A DNA stretch of 64,000 nt, taken from positions 22,553,089 through 22,617,088 of the forward strand of contig OY986972.1 in the NCBI GenBank assembly GCA_963920575.1. Reading direction: 5' to 3'. The DNA is from Narthecium ossifragum (lineage: Eukaryota > Streptophyta > Magnoliopsida > Dioscoreales > Nartheciaceae). Below, piece after piece: positions 47,656 to 61,100 of this stretch. Each line of letters opens with the position of its first letter. The stretch's first letter is position 1. The notes beneath the pieces were generated by a model that was given only the letters and a program-made list of their open reading frames with translations, made no database searches and had not been told where the DNA came from. The position numbers were made by a program, and so were the translations under genes.

Positions 47656-50181
47656 ATGGACTGGGATTCTGTGGATAACTGTATGCAAGCATCTGGGAGG
47701 GAATGCGATTCTCCTGCCGTGGAAAACGGGGACGTAAATGTTTCTATAAACAAAGATGAAACAGAGACTGAAGATTACCAACATGTAAAGCATAAGCTGA
47801 CCATTCCAACAACTAGGGAGTCAAGTGAGGAGGATCCTGGGTTGCCTGAGCTACCAAGTTTTGTTTCCAGTGAGGAACAACACTCTTCTGTCATGACGAA
47901 AACTGATCAATCATGCTTAGAGCTAGAGTCAGATATGCCGTCTGATAATATGGAGAGGACATACCATTGCCATACTGAAGAACAGAGCTTATCGGCGGAG
48001 GACTATCATGCCAATGCTATAAAAGAGGGGGCTGACTATTCTGGTCTTTCTGGTGATTTGCTTGCTGGCAGTGATCTTCAAAAACTTGACTATGAAATGG
48101 GGGCTGAAGATGTAGATCCATCATTCCAGCAGCCTTTTCCAGCAGTTGACGATTATGCAGTGGAGAATGAGAATTCAAGCTATGAGGGTGCAAAATCACC
48201 TGCTCTCGATGAGATGGGTAATGGTGATCTGGGAAGCACATTAGAAAAGTCTCAGGCTGAAAAGGTTGATTACCAAGTTAATAGTGCTGATGGGAGCTTT
48301 AATCATCATACTGAAAGGAAAGAAGATTTTTACCCCTCAAGGGCTGAGCAATTTGATAGTATGGATGGAGTGGGAAATTCTGGTCAACTTTCTCCTCAGA
48401 TAACTAGAAATGGTACACGATCGCCAGAGAGAGAGTTTTCAGCTCGTACAGAAAGATCCCCTGTGACCAAGTCCTCTGAAAACCGAGATGAATTTCCATC
48501 TCCCCCAAACAGTGGAAAGAAATCAGAACGCTCTCCTCCGTCACGCAGACGAAAACGCTCATCCTCTACTGAAAAGCGCGATGTGGGTCGCAGAAGAGCT
48601 TCTTTGGGTGATCATACATCTCCATCTACAAGGCGGAAGTCTCCTGCTGGAAGGACGTCACACAAGGACATTGAACGCAGGGTTCATTCTCCAATGAAAC
48701 ACTCGTCCAGATCACCACGAAGGCGAGAGTCTCCGCGAAGGAGGGAGAGGTCCCCATCACGATCGCCTACAAGGAGGAGGGACTCTGCTGGACATAGAAG
48801 AGACCGTGATGGTAGATCGCGGTCAAGGTCCCCCCCTCGAGGAGATCGATACCGGAGATCTCCAAGGTAATGCATTGAATATATACCCTATGGCAAACTT
48901 CAATAACTGTTAAGGTTCACTCTATCGAGAAGTGAATCTCTTGTTCCAGAAGACCCTTTCTTGTTAGAGTTTAGTGTCATGAATATGCTGTTCTGAGATG
49001 GGGTAATCTTCTGGAATCAACCATTGGTAGCTTTACTTTTTGTCTTCTTTTCTCTTGATGTAAGCAAAATGGAAGTGGCCTTTCCCTTCAAAAACATTTG
49101 ACAGCTGCTATCCAAGAAATCTGTGGGTGAGGGTAGTGTTGGGATATCCTACCTTCTTGTATGGCTAGAGTGAGCTATTAGACTCTCCAATTTGTTGCTT
49201 TATCATTGTAGTGATCTTCATTAATTTGCAACTCGTTTGATTTATGTGCCAGGAGGAGGCATTCTCCAAGGCGCAGGTCTCCTTCACCTGCTCACCATTC
49301 CCGCCGTCGCTCTCCCAGGAGACCCTGGTCTCCACCTACTAACCGAAACACTGGCATTGGTAAGCCTGGGAAGAATTTATTTGTTGCAGGGTTCAGCTAT
49401 GTTACTACCGAGAGAGATCTGGAGAAGAAGTTTTCTAGGTTTGGTCGTGTGACAGATGTTCGTATAGTTCGTGATAAAAGGTTCTTTCGCCACCGACCTA
49501 TTACTATGCTCTATTACTCTCCTTGATAACGGTGTAGATTATGTGCCTTCATTACATATGGTTGATCCTGGTTTGTTAGAATCAGATCTTTTCTTTATGC
49601 GTTTTTGGTTTACTTAACACCTCTGACAAGACTAACTGTACTTTCCTGTGTTGTTTATTTGCTAGCTTTATGCATTACCTGCACATTTTAGCAAATTCCT
49701 GCTGCCTAATTTTTTTTAATTCCCTTCCCTACATACATTCTTGAACTTTATCATTGTCTTGTGCATATATACACATTACACATCACTTGATGCAGTCAAT
49801 CTAGTGAACTATAAAGGCATACACACTCGGAAGAGTTATCCTTTTTCCATATCCATTGTTTGCTCATGATGAATTTTATTGTTAATTAAGTTATCTGATG
49901 GGGCTGCTGTGGAAGTTGTGTTCTCTTGTGTTGAACCTGATCAAATTTTCATCAATATGTGCTTGAATTATTTCCTTCTTTTATAGATGCGATGCAATCA
50001 AGTAGTTTTCTTTCTATCTGATTTATCTCACTCTGCATGTAGGTCAGGGGACTCTCGAGGTTTTGGGTTCTTGTCATTGGAAAGGGATGAAGATGCTGAT
50101 GCTGCAATCCGTGCACTTGATCAGACTGAGTGGAACAATAGGATTATTCTGGTGGAGAAGTCGAAGACAGCTGTTCGCTGA
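47656..50181 (+). CDS. SR45a-like RS/RRM RNA-binding protein, 3 exons, 525 aa
   Basis: Nuclear splicing-factor type protein. Exons 47656-48866, 49253-49480 and 50043-50181, GT-AG borders, 1,578 nt in frame. The start ATG 47656 follows an acceptor (CCTAG|GG), implying a 5' UTR intron; an upstream in-frame ATG (47602) would lie in that intron. Residues 1 to about 270 are acidic and Ser-rich without a known domain. From about 270 an RS/SP-rich region (ERSPPSRRRKRSSS, SRSPRRRESPRRRERSPSRS) leads to one RRM split by an intron: RNP2 LFVAGFSY in exon 2 and RNP1 RGFGFLSL in exon 3. The protein ends 34 residues after RNP1 without the C-terminal RS tail usual in SR45a. A conserved intron within the RRM and known splicing variation in the family suggest alternative isoforms. 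Confidence 0.85.
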
Positions 50182-50868
50182 ATCTTTCTTTTTCGTTCTG
50201 TTATCCTTGGAGAAACTTCCTATTTCTTGCAGTTCAGTTTTTGCTCATACCAATATTCATCGTGACAGTATGACATAAGTTAAGGATACCCGGCAAGTAT
50301 TACTTAAACCAGACTCTAAATGCTGTAATACATTTATTTATGCAGCTCCCATATACTTATTATTCTCTGCTGAGGTATTTCGCGAATTAGATTGAACCAT
50401 ATTTTATAGTTTCAGATGTTTACAAGTTGTAGTCGAATATACTATGAGAGTGGCAGTTGATTCTTTAAAGTGACGGCTTGTATGAAATCCTCTTTCAGGG
50501 TTGGCCGGCAGTTAAATTCAAACGTACCATTCCTTCATTGATTTATGTGGAACATCTAAAGAGTACCTCGTGTTGATGAATAGTTATATCTTCAGAACCT
50601 GATGACTTTAAACCGATCATTGTCGAGTACTCGTACATGCGTCACTGCTAGTTAAAGTCAAATCACCTACCCAAAACAGTTGGATCAGGATTGATGTGTG
50701 TATTGGTGAGGATGCACTTCCGATAATACTTGAATCCGTATTTATTTTCTTGATCACAAGTTTGTGTAGGTCCTTCGCTGCTCCTGCTGGCTTTGTAGCA
50801 TTACGTTAACTGAGCTTGATGACATGTACCTTGTTTGGTTTGGACCATTCATGTACCTGGATGATTCC
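50182..50868. other. 3' UTR and downstream region of the SR45a-like gene
   Basis: Noncoding, AT-rich; the polyadenylation site is not fixed. Confidence 0.4.
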
Positions 50869-51070
50869 ACTTCATCAATAAATGCACATCGACCTTTCTC
50901 AGCTGATGGTGATGGAGTTTGTTTCGCCTTCCAATCACTAACTTGGTGATCAACAAGCTTACTTTCATTCTACTTCATCAATAAATGAACATTGACCTTT
51001 CTCAGCTGTTGGTGATGGAGGTTGTTTCGCCTTCCAATCACTAACTTGGTGATCAACAAGCTTACTTGAT
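50869..51070. repeat. Tandem duplication, two units of 103 bp
   Basis: ACTTCATCAATAAATG begins at 50869 and again at 50972. Both units continue through CCTTTCTCAGCTG and CTTCCAATCACTAACTTGG with few differences. Confidence 0.85.
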
Positions 51071-52872
51071 AAATTCAACTTGGCTTTATAAGGACGTGGT
51101 GAAGAAATATCTAGGTTGTTTAACTTTGTATTTTTCAGCTTCTGAAGAGCATATCGTGCATGTAGTTTCTTTTATTTTGGCTGCAGGCTGTTGCTAGGAC
51201 TAGACGCTTCAATAGACTTCGACTGATGACCTCAACCTTCAAAATAGCTTGGAAATGGTGGGCTTACATAATGCTACAAGCCTACAATTTTTATTGCACC
51301 CAGGCTGTAGAATTCTTGTACCCTTCCATCTCGATGCCATTCTCTCACAAATTGCTGGTCATGAGATAGTCGGGTGCTTGCCCGGCTAAAGGAATTCCTG
51401 GTGATGGGTTCATGCAAAGTGAAGGAAATATTATTCTAATCTTTACCTTATATCTTCTCATAGGCATCATCATCTAAGAATGGTTTGGAAACTTTTGTTC
51501 TATATGGCCAAAAATCTTACAAACTGCATCCTGCCAAACCCTTTGGGCCTTTTCAGTTATTATTGTGGCTTTGCCACTAAATGACTTAAATGGTTTGCAT
51601 TTAGACTATAGTACTGACTAATCTTGTTATTTTTCTAGGTTTTGTGGACGATCAAAACAGATCTATTCTCTCTAGTGTTGATGAACGCTTTTTGTGTCTA
51701 GGAAAGCATTGATTTGCTACCAACACTAAATTCACAGATTTTCAGATTAATCCATTTGTCGGTGACAAATATTTTTTGAAGTTGGTTAATGTGGGTTCTT
51801 ATCTACTGAAGTATTGAATTATTGATTGTTATCTATCCTTTTTAAATTATAACTTAGACCAACCTTTCTATTAACTTAAAGTTCCATGCCGAATGATATC
51901 TCCAGTTATGATACGCTCTTGAACAGAACTTTGAGCTGATGGCTTTTCCTACTGTTTAGGTGTTTTTGTTTAGCTGTTTACAGTGACTACTGCTGAGTTA
52001 TGACACTCTTGAACATATATGTCGATGATAGACATGCAGACAATCTGCTTAAGAGGAGAAAAGTCGAAATTGGTTTTACGCAATTGCTTTGAGTCTAGGT
52101 TTTGTTTTGAAAGACTCCTGGTCGATTGCGACTCGCGTGTTCTAAGTAGCATGGTTTTCGTGTACAGAGTTTCACAGTAATATAGCTGACATGTTTTCTT
52201 CATCACTTTCTTATACAAGTGTTATTGGATTGCTGTGGAATAGATAGATCTTGTTGCAATGCAAGCTTATTGAGATGTCTTCAATACTTCAGAAGTTGGC
52301 ATGGCAGTGCTGCTTTTTTGTTAATCTCAAAGCATTCATTGTAGAGAGGATCAGGTATCTCCTGCAATGTTGATTGAGTGGGAGGTCTTATTGTCACAGC
52401 TGTCTTACTTACTACCCCTTCCACCTCCCATTAGACTAGTGTAAGTAGGTACTAGTGGCATGCTTCTTTTACTGTCCTAGATATAGCTGAGCAGCGATGA
52501 AGAAGGCAATTGGTGCTGTTTGGCTGCAGGAGAGTAGAGGGAGGAAGTGAGTTGCAGGAAAGTCTCAGTTTCCTGTGAGTTGCAGGAAGGTTGTCAAGGG
52601 GATGAGAAAGGCTACTGAAAAATAGAAAACAAGGGCTAACCCACATTTGACTTGTCATCTTTGAAAATCCAGAAAACAAGGGATCTATTTTCTGGAAATA
52701 TGAAGATGCATAATTGCAGAGTAAATAAAACAAAAAAAGCTGCAGAGAAAATCACAAAGCAATATAAGAATTTATTAATTTTTAAAATGCATGGAGATTG
52801 GAGATAGAGTAAATTAAATAGAGAATGTAAAAAGAAAAAAAAATAAATGGTTTGAAAGACGAAAAATATTGT
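51071..52872. other. Intergenic region, no gene recognised
   Basis: AT-rich; only short spurious frames on both strands. Confidence 0.4.
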
Positions 52873-52896
52873 CGCTAGAAGAAGGGCTTGAACCTT

Positions 52897-52929
<33 letters not shown>

Positions 52930-52946
52930 AACTGAGCTACTCCAGC
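52873..52946 (-). tRNA. tRNA-Asn (anticodon GTT)
   Basis: Minus strand begins GCTGGAGTAGCTCAGTTGG (acceptor and D arm, A box). It has the anticodon arm TGTGG-CTGTTAA-CCACA with GTT, the B box GGTTCAAGCCC in the T arm, and a 3' acceptor strand TTCTAGC with discriminator G. All four stems pair (with G-T pairs in the acceptor stem). No intron; 74 nt without CCA. Matches the plant nuclear tRNA-Asn type. Confidence 0.93.
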
Positions 52947-53416
52947 TGCTTGTTATAGTGATAGCAATAATTATTATAAACCCATCTTCAATCTCTAATG
53001 CTACAATGAAGAAGTCACGCCAGTGTTAAGAGTCAGGCTTCTTATGATAATTCACTTCCATATACCTACAAAACGTCTCTCTATCTAAATTGAATCATGA
53101 ATTCATAGTTAGATTACTGTTTGCCATCATCACCATTCTCAGCTCTTTCCTAACAATATAGAGTAGACATAGTTTCATGAACTTCATCAAGACATGGCTC
53201 AGCATTACTTGCTATCATATCATTAGAGAACAAAGTCTTATTGTCTTTACAGACCCTCAGAAGCTATTTTGTTGCATTACAGCTGCACATTGTCAGAATT
53301 CTTTGCAAATATTATTTGAAACTTAGAGAGGCAACCGGACTCATCTTGTTTTCAGATAGATCACAGCATTACTTCTATACTACATGAACGACCGTTCCTC
53401 TTTACAGCATATCTAT

Positions 53417-55563
53417 CTAGACCCCACTGTTGCTAACAGCACAGAAGGTATCAGCAGCCACTGCTTGCATCTTCTCAATACTATCTCCTTCACCTTCTCG
53501 AACACACTTTAGATGTATCTCATACCCACAATCCAGGCACTGATATGCCCAACCTAACCCCTGCTCATCACACTCACAACATATATAAGGCCCGCCTCCT
53601 GATTTCTCCGATACCAACTTGAGCACATGGCGATGCCCGGCATGGTGGAAGGACATTGGGTGGTTCTTCGCTTCTTCATCCATCTTTTCTCGCAACAACT
53701 GGATTTGATTCTCAGTGAATGGAAATGCCTCCTCCAAATGCAAGTTTATCAGATTCCTTCCTTCTCTAGTCACTGTTTTACCATCAGGGCCAATTATGAT
53801 CAGACTGGGGATTCCTTGGACGTCGAAGTAGCGAGCTAGCGATTTCGAGAACTTGGTGTCATAAGGCAATGCTAGCCATGGCATGTCACTGCAGCATTGC
53901 AAGTACCCTTCTTCATCTTTATCCATTGATACAAATATGATCTCAAAATCCTCATTCTTTTGTTTCAAGCTAGTATATATCGCTGCCAATCTAGAAGTAA
54001 ATTTGGCACATGGAGGGCACGATTTAGCCGAGAAGTATAATCCTGCAGTCTTCCCCGCCAAATCTGCAATAGGTACCTGCAAGTTTCGTAACATGGATAA
54101 TAGGCATGATGCTATAGAACAGAAGAAATCATATATTAAGCCAAACAGTAATACCAACCTGGCTGCCCTTATGATCAATTAGATAATCTCTTCCACTAAG
54201 TGAAAGAAGCTTCTCCAGAGTTTGAGACGCATGCTTTGCTTTCTCTTCAGCACCCAATTCTGCTAGTCTCTCCGGGCTATAGGGGAATGCCCGAGAACCA
54301 TAACGGTAGATAAGCTCCACGCCATTGTTTCCTATCATATCACCATTTGGGTTAAGGATAATCAAGCAAGGAATACCCTCAATGTGGAATCTTTCAGTCA
54401 GGCCTCTTTTAGATTGTAGATCATTGTATGGAATTGCAGGCCAAGGCATTGTGCAATGGAACTGCTCGAAGGATTTCTGGTCCTCATCAGATGATACGAA
54501 AACAACTTCGAATTTTGATCCATTTTCCTTCAGCTGTTTGTATACTTGGGCCAAAAATGGCGTGAATTTCTCGCATTTAGAGTACCAGTTTGCAGCAAAA
54601 TATATTCCAATAGTATTCCCCTCTAACTCTTCAACACTGACCTGCTAGTTTTCAGTAGTTTCTCATACATTAAGAAGATAAAAATAAAAAAGGTGTAGAA
54701 TCAAGAGAAACAAAAGAAGCAGCTTATTCTTTGATACGAGAAGAATTAGGTTCTTTATGAACCAATGGATGTTGTAATGCTCCAATCTAGAGCAAACCAC
54801 ACAATTTATGCCAAGTTGGGAAGACTCATATAACAAAGACACATTGAACTTAATAGTCTTCAGATATCTTGAACACATAGCGAACCCAAGCCAATAAGGC
54901 TCATATAAACAAAAATAAGAAAACTTGATTCTTTTATTGTTTATGTTGTTTTAAGAGGGACCATAAAACAAACAGCAAACCTGCATGGATGGGTTAGTCT
55001 TGGTAGCTAAGGATGAGGCAAGGATGTCAGAGAAATCCTCCAAAAACAAAATTTGCATAGCATCAAGGCAAAGGAATTAGAGAAAGAAGACACAAGTCAA
55101 TTAGTAAAGGCAATCTCCAATTTATGTTTATCAAGCCATCCCAGATCATAATAATAACAAACTAAAAATACCAATTTCCTCAGAGCTATCATATTTCAAG
55201 ACATTCACATAGCATGCAGTATACTACAAGGACTCGATCCATCTTTTAGCCCTTCAAAATAAAATCAAGTAGAAAAATATAGATCCCAATATCTTATTCT
55301 CATATCTCCACATCAGCTCTTGATTTATTTTCAGGAAAAACCAAATGGGTAACCCAAAAATCAGCAGCAAAAGGATCCAAAACATGACCAACTTGGAGGA
55401 ACTTGTGAAGGCTACTGGAAAACAAAGCTAAGACAGGGAACAACAACTAGAAACAGGGAAGAGCAAACAAGTTACACACCTTGTCTCCAGCAGGAGTGAT
55501 GAGGAAATCCCTGTTTGGAGAACACAACAAGGAGGTGATGCTCCTCTCTCCTGGAGTCTCCAT
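53417..55563 (-). CDS. Nucleoredoxin-like protein, two thioredoxin-like domains plus C1-type zinc finger, 408 aa
   Basis: Thiol-disulfide oxidoreductase family. Exons on the minus strand: 55563-55480, 54641-54159 and 54076-53417; all junctions are phase 0. Residues 1-28 include DFLITPAGDK, typical of the NRX entry. Domain 1 has GIYFAANWYSKCEKFTPFLA with WYSKC (47-51) where WCxxC is usual, so the first active-site cysteine is replaced by Tyr. Domain 2 has GLYFSAKSCPPCAKFT with SCPPC (208-212): both cysteines kept, Trp replaced by Ser. Each domain has the cis-Pro region (EGIPCLIIL, QGIPSLIII). The C-terminus has a DC1/C1-like Cys/His finger (CCECDEQGLGWAYQCLDCGY, then HLKC). The length fits the short NRX2-type class better than three-domain NRX1. 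It looks intact. Confidence 0.87.
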
Positions 55564-56679
55564 GCCAGCCTCTCTTTTTTTTTCTTTTTCTTTTTTGATT
55601 AATTAAGCCTGATAGGCTGGGGGAAGAGTCTCCATGCCAGCCTACTGCTTTCCTCTTTTCTCTTTATCTATTCTTTTAGGGAGAACTAAACTTAGTTTTC
55701 AAGATAATTAATGATTTAACAACATATCGAATAAAATTTATCTCTCTTAGTCACTCTTATTAACGTATGCGTCGTGAGCTCGGATGACCTCAGCTCTGTT
55801 CTAATATTATGATTAGATCAGTTAACTAGACAGTATGAAATGACTTCTAAAATTACAAGAAGAAATATAACATTTTAAAAATTATAAAATTAAATATGAA
55901 ATTTATAACTTTTTTAGATTGAAATATGAAATTAACTCTATATTCTAATATAATAATCACATCCTTATTCTACTTGAAAATGACAGCACATGTCTCTTTA
56001 AATAGAAAATTCTAATGAGATAAACTTGTACTCAATCAACAATACTTGAAAGTTCAACCCTGCACCTCTTAAACAAAGTGCCAGCATCAAAAGAAGCTTA
56101 CGCATTGATTGCAAGAGAACAGGTGTCATCCAAAGAGAAACGAATGGATCCCTCGAGTGTGCTTTTGAGGATAAATTTGGTTCGGAGATAAGATAGGATA
56201 TCCTCGTGTCATCCCTAAATAGAATGAGAATGGGGTTAGTAAAATAATGATAATATGAGTTAAAGATGAGTCATCCCAGAAGACCGGAATACCATTTATC
56301 CTATCCCTATTTGACTTCTCCTGACTTTTTTAATCCTTAAATCTCTTAATATAGAATAACCTATTCTTAAAATTCCCTAATGGGCGAATCACCCGGCTCG
56401 GGAGAAAAGGACATCCTAATATCCTCAATGTCACATGGCTGCCCATATATATAGCTCTTGTTGGGACAACCATGGTGATAGCCATGGGTTGGTGGTGTGG
56501 CACACGGCTCCTCAAGAAAAGAGGTGAGCCAACCATGGAGGAAAGCACCGGGCTGCTGACACATATAAGCTCATTTGGTGGATCTCCGCTATCTTGCCTG
56601 GCCTAAAGGAGGGCCCTTGATTGGACTTTAGAAGATGCTAGTCCTATCACGCCAGTTCACTAATTTACAGAAAATTGGT
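55564..56679. other. Intergenic; upstream of the nucleoredoxin gene
   Basis: Pyrimidine run at 55570-55600 just upstream of the ATG on the complementary strand. The rest is AT-rich with no gene. No TATA box was fixed. Confidence 0.4.
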
Positions 56680-57735
56680 GTTTAGTCTCTTTTGGAGACT
56701 TTATTTGTTGTATAGTCTCCTTAAAATTTTTTAAGTCATTTAGTCCCTTTTTGGACAACTGTACTTTTTTTATCTCTAAAATACCCTTTATGTATTTTTT
56801 TAAAATGAGAGATGGATGAATAGTTTTGAATTAGGTGGTTGGCATTAAATGGAGTGGTTGGGAATATATACACTTATTCCCAATACATGGAAGGCATGCA
56901 TGCATCCACTTTATGGTTGGATGCATGCATTAATGGGGGCATTAATAGTAAAATTGGGGGAGTAACTACCAATTTATATGGGAAGTAACTACCAGTTAAC
57001 TGTGAAGTATCTACCAGTTTAATTGGCAAGTAAATACCAGTTTGAATGGGAAGTAACTACCAGTTGATGTGTGAAGTAATTACAGTTTTTTTGTAAAGTA
57101 ATTACTGCTTAAACTGGGAAGTAACTACCAGTTAAATGGGAAGTAACTACCAGTTTGGATGGGAAGTAACTACCAGTTAAATGGGAAGTAACTACCAGTT
57201 TGGATGGGAAGTAACTACCGCTTAAACTGGGAAGTAGCTACTTCCCTTATCTATGGAAGATAGTAGGTGGTTAGATGGTAGTTACTTCCCAATAAAGTTG
57301 GTAGTAACTTCCTAGTTAAATGGTAGTTACTTCCCTTATAACTACCGTTCAACTAGGAAGTTACTACCAATAATAATGGGAAGTAACTACCAATCATATG
57401 ATGTAGTTACCACGAAGTACTTACCATTTTAATGGTAGTTACGTACTGGTTAAACAATGAAGTAAATATGAATTAACTATAATTTAACATGGAAGTTACT
57501 ACTAATTATGGGAAGAGAGGCTGGTGAGCGTTGGAAATGGGAGGGGCGGAATAAATTTGGAATTTTTCGGGAATGACGGATTAGGTGGCCTGCTTGGCTG
57601 TAATTACGAGAATGAATAGGAGTATTGTAGTCTTTTGTTGGTATTGTGGGTACTAAAACACTTAAGAACTGTTATAGGAGACTAAATAACAAGTTGGGGT
57701 CACTTAAAGAACTAAACAACAAATCCCCCTTGAAT
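56680..57735. mobile_element. Foldback element with internal array that reverses orientation
   Basis: Outer parts are imperfect inverted copies (TTTAGTCTC...GGAGAC and TATAGTCTCC on the left; GGAGACTAAATAACAAG and AACTAAACAACAAATCC on the right). Inside, 56955-57230 is an array of GGGAAGTAACTACCAGTT variants. At 57228-57245 lies the perfect palindrome GGGAAGTAGCTACTTCCC, after which the complementary form GGTAGTTACTTCCC predominates before mixed orientation. Likely a non-autonomous DNA transposon; the superfamily is unknown. Confidence 0.6.
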
Positions 57736-58127
57736 TTATATTACATGTCTCGATAGATTGTACATGCCTATTGATAGCTCACTATCAATAGCATATATAT
57801 GAATCAGCAATGAACCTATCGGTAGTGGGATACCGATAAGTTGTACAACACACATTCAATACATGTGAAATCCACATGCCATGTGACATGTGCACAAATA
57901 AAAGCTCTTTATATTATGGTCGCCGATATCGAGCGAGCTGCTTTTTTTAGCTCGTTAAGAGAATTCACCTCAAATTTTGGCTCGTAATCGTTTCGATGGA
58001 GCTATAGTCATGATATTGAGCTATTAGCAAAAAGAACAAACAACATAGATTAGATGGGCAACTTATCAATAGTAAATGGTAAGAGTGTGTAGCTGGAATC
58101 AGCTATTTGAGTTCGAGCTGGACCATC
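57736..58127. other. Intergenic
   Basis: AT-rich. A short inverted motif (CTATTGATAG/CTATCAATAG) occurs near 57768-57792. Confidence 0.35.
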
Positions 58128-61100
58128 TGAAAAGGGTTTGATAACCCTAAGAGAAGAGACAAGATATTGGGAGTCTCAATGCACAACCGGCATGAGGATT
58201 CTATTGATATTTATATAATTGATGTACAAGAATCACAATCACTCGTTATGATTTCTTACTATATAATACTAGGCTAGTATGGCAAGTATACAATAGACCT
58301 TTCTATACACAGCTAGCCATCATATGGCAATAGCATTAATGGCAACAGACGGCATGGATGGCAATATGGCAGCATACAGCACAAAAGGCAAGTACTCTAA
58401 CACCCCCCCCCCCCCCCCCTCAAGCGAAACGGCGGAAACCGGGACAACAGTGAGCTTGTGACGAAACAAGTGAAAGAGAGACTTAGAGACAGCCTTAGTA
58501 AATACATCAGCAATTTGTAGCTCAGAGGGGACAAATTCAACCCGAAGGGAGTGACCATCTCTCGAACATAATGGTAGTCAATAGCAATATGTTTGGAACG
58601 AGAATGAGTAACTGGGTTGCGGGCCATAAAGATAGCATTTTTTTTATCACATAACAGAGTGGGAACAGTGGGCAAAGTAATACGTAGATCACGTAACAAA
58701 TGAGACACCCAAGACAACTCAGTAGCAGCAAGAGCAAGAGAGCGATACTCGGCTTCGGTACTGGAATGGGAAACAGTAGCTTGTTTCTTAGCACACCAAG
58801 AAACAAGAGTAGAGCCCAAAAACACAGCATACCCAGAAGTAGACCGACGAGTATCTGGACAGCAAGCCCAATCAGCGTCAGAATAAGCTGTCAAGGTAAG
58901 AGGACAAGAGGAAGAAATCCAAAGCCCATGATCAAAAGTTCCTTTCACATAGCGAAGAATCCGTTTGATAGCTTGAAAGTGATCAATAGTGGGGGCATGC
59001 ATAAACTGACAAACAGTGTTAACAATGTAGGATAGATCCGGGCGAGTAATAGTGAGATATTGAAGAGCACCTGCCAAGGACCGAAACAACTGAGGATCCT
59101 CAAAAGGGGTACAAGATTGCTCCAAATGTTGCCCAACAATCGAGGGCGTAGAGACAGGAGCGCAATCTGTCAAACCAGCACGATCCAGCAAGTCAAGAGC
59201 ATACTTAGCTTGACTTAGAAAAATGCCTTGGGAAGAACGATGAAGCTCAATCCCAAGAAAATAATGCAAAACTCCAAGGTCCTTCACAGAGAACTCACTA
59301 GCCAAGCGAGATAAAAGCCATCGTAGCAAGATAAAATCACTACTAGTAATGACCATGTCATCTACATAAAGAAGTAGATAAATGGTACCTGCACTGCTAT
59401 GAAAGACAAATAAAGAAGAGTCGGCCTGACTCGAAAGAAATCCAAGACCCAAAAGAAAGGAGCTGAACCTCTGAAATCAGGCACGAGGAGCCTGCTTTAG
59501 CCCATAAAGAGCTTTCTTTAACCAACACACATGAGAAGGAAAATGAGCATCAGAGTAACCAGGAGGTTGCTCCATATAAACCTCCTCCTTAAGATCACCA
59601 TGAAGAAATGCGTTCTTCACATCAAGTTGATGAAGAGGCCAACCAGAGGAGACAGTGAGACTGAGAAGAATGCGAATAGTCGCCGGTCGAACAACAGGGC
59701 TAAAAGTATCACTAAAGCCCAAGCCTGGAACTTGGGTAAAACCTTGAGCCACCAAGCGAGCCTTATAGCGCTCAACAGAACCATCCGCCTTAAGCTTTGT
59801 CTTGAACACCCAACGACATTATGCTCCGGAGGTCGAGGAACCAAAGACCAAGTATCATTCTGTCGAAGAGCCTCAATCTCTGCATCCATGGCCGAGAGCC
59901 ACTCGGAGCGTCGAGAAGCAGACCGAAAACCACAAGGCTCCTTAAGAGCCATAAGAGACTGAAACAGCTGTGTGGCAGGCAAATTTGTAAGAGCATGATA
60001 AACGCGAGGTTTAAAGATACCTGCTTTACCACGGGTAGTCATCGGATGAGTATTGACAATAGTCAAAGGAGCAGGAGGGGGACCCGTCTCAGGAGGAGAG
60101 GGCGGTGGATCAGGGGAGGAAACCGTCAGGAACGAAGTCGATGAGGAAGTAGGAACAATGGAATGAGTCGGATCTGAATCTGCGCAAGGCAAGCATCTCG
60201 AGGGAACGACCGGAGTCAGAGGACCTGGAGATACAGAAGAAGCACAAGGCAAAAGTACAGAAAAATCCGTGAAGGAGACATAATCACCAGAGGGAGGTGA
60301 CACATCCAAGGTCCTGCTAGAGAATGGAAAAACAGTCTCATGGAAAACCACATGACGAGAGATAATCACACGGTGAGACTGTCGATCAAGGCAGCGAAAC
60401 CCTTTGTGAAGAGAACTATAGCCAATAAAAACACAAGGGGAAGAACGAGCAGATAACTTGTGAGGAGAATAATCTCGCAAGTAAGGAAAACAAAGACAAC
60501 CAAAGGTACGAAGCATATCATAGTTAGGGCACTTACAATAAAAAAGTTCATACGGTGTTCTGCCATCAAGAAGCGGAGTGGGAAGCCGGTTGATGAGATA
60601 GCTGGTCGTAGAGAAAGCTTCAACCCAGAGAGACAAAGGAACACCCGAGTGAAAAAGTAATGTAAGTCCCGTCTCAGTAACATGACGATGCTTACGTTCA
60701 GCAACACCATTTTGATTAGGTGTGTAAGGTCAAGAAAAACGCTGGGCAATACCACAATCAACTAAGTGTTGCTGAAAACGAGAATTGGTAAATTCAGTTC
60801 CACCATCACACTGAAAAGTTTTGATGCTACATGAAAACTAATTTTCTACCAATTTTTGAAACTTAAGAAAGACATTGAAGAAATCGGACTTAAGTTTGGG
60901 AGGATAAAACCACGTAAATTTGGTATAATCATTAATAAATATAACATAATATCGATAACTAGAAGAAGTGATAGGAGAGGGACCCCATAAATCACAATGC
61001 ACAATTTCCAAGATGGAAGAGCAACGTTGGACATTATTATTAAAGGGTAAACGATGGCTCTTGCCTAAACGACAACCAATACATAAAGCATCATTAGAAT

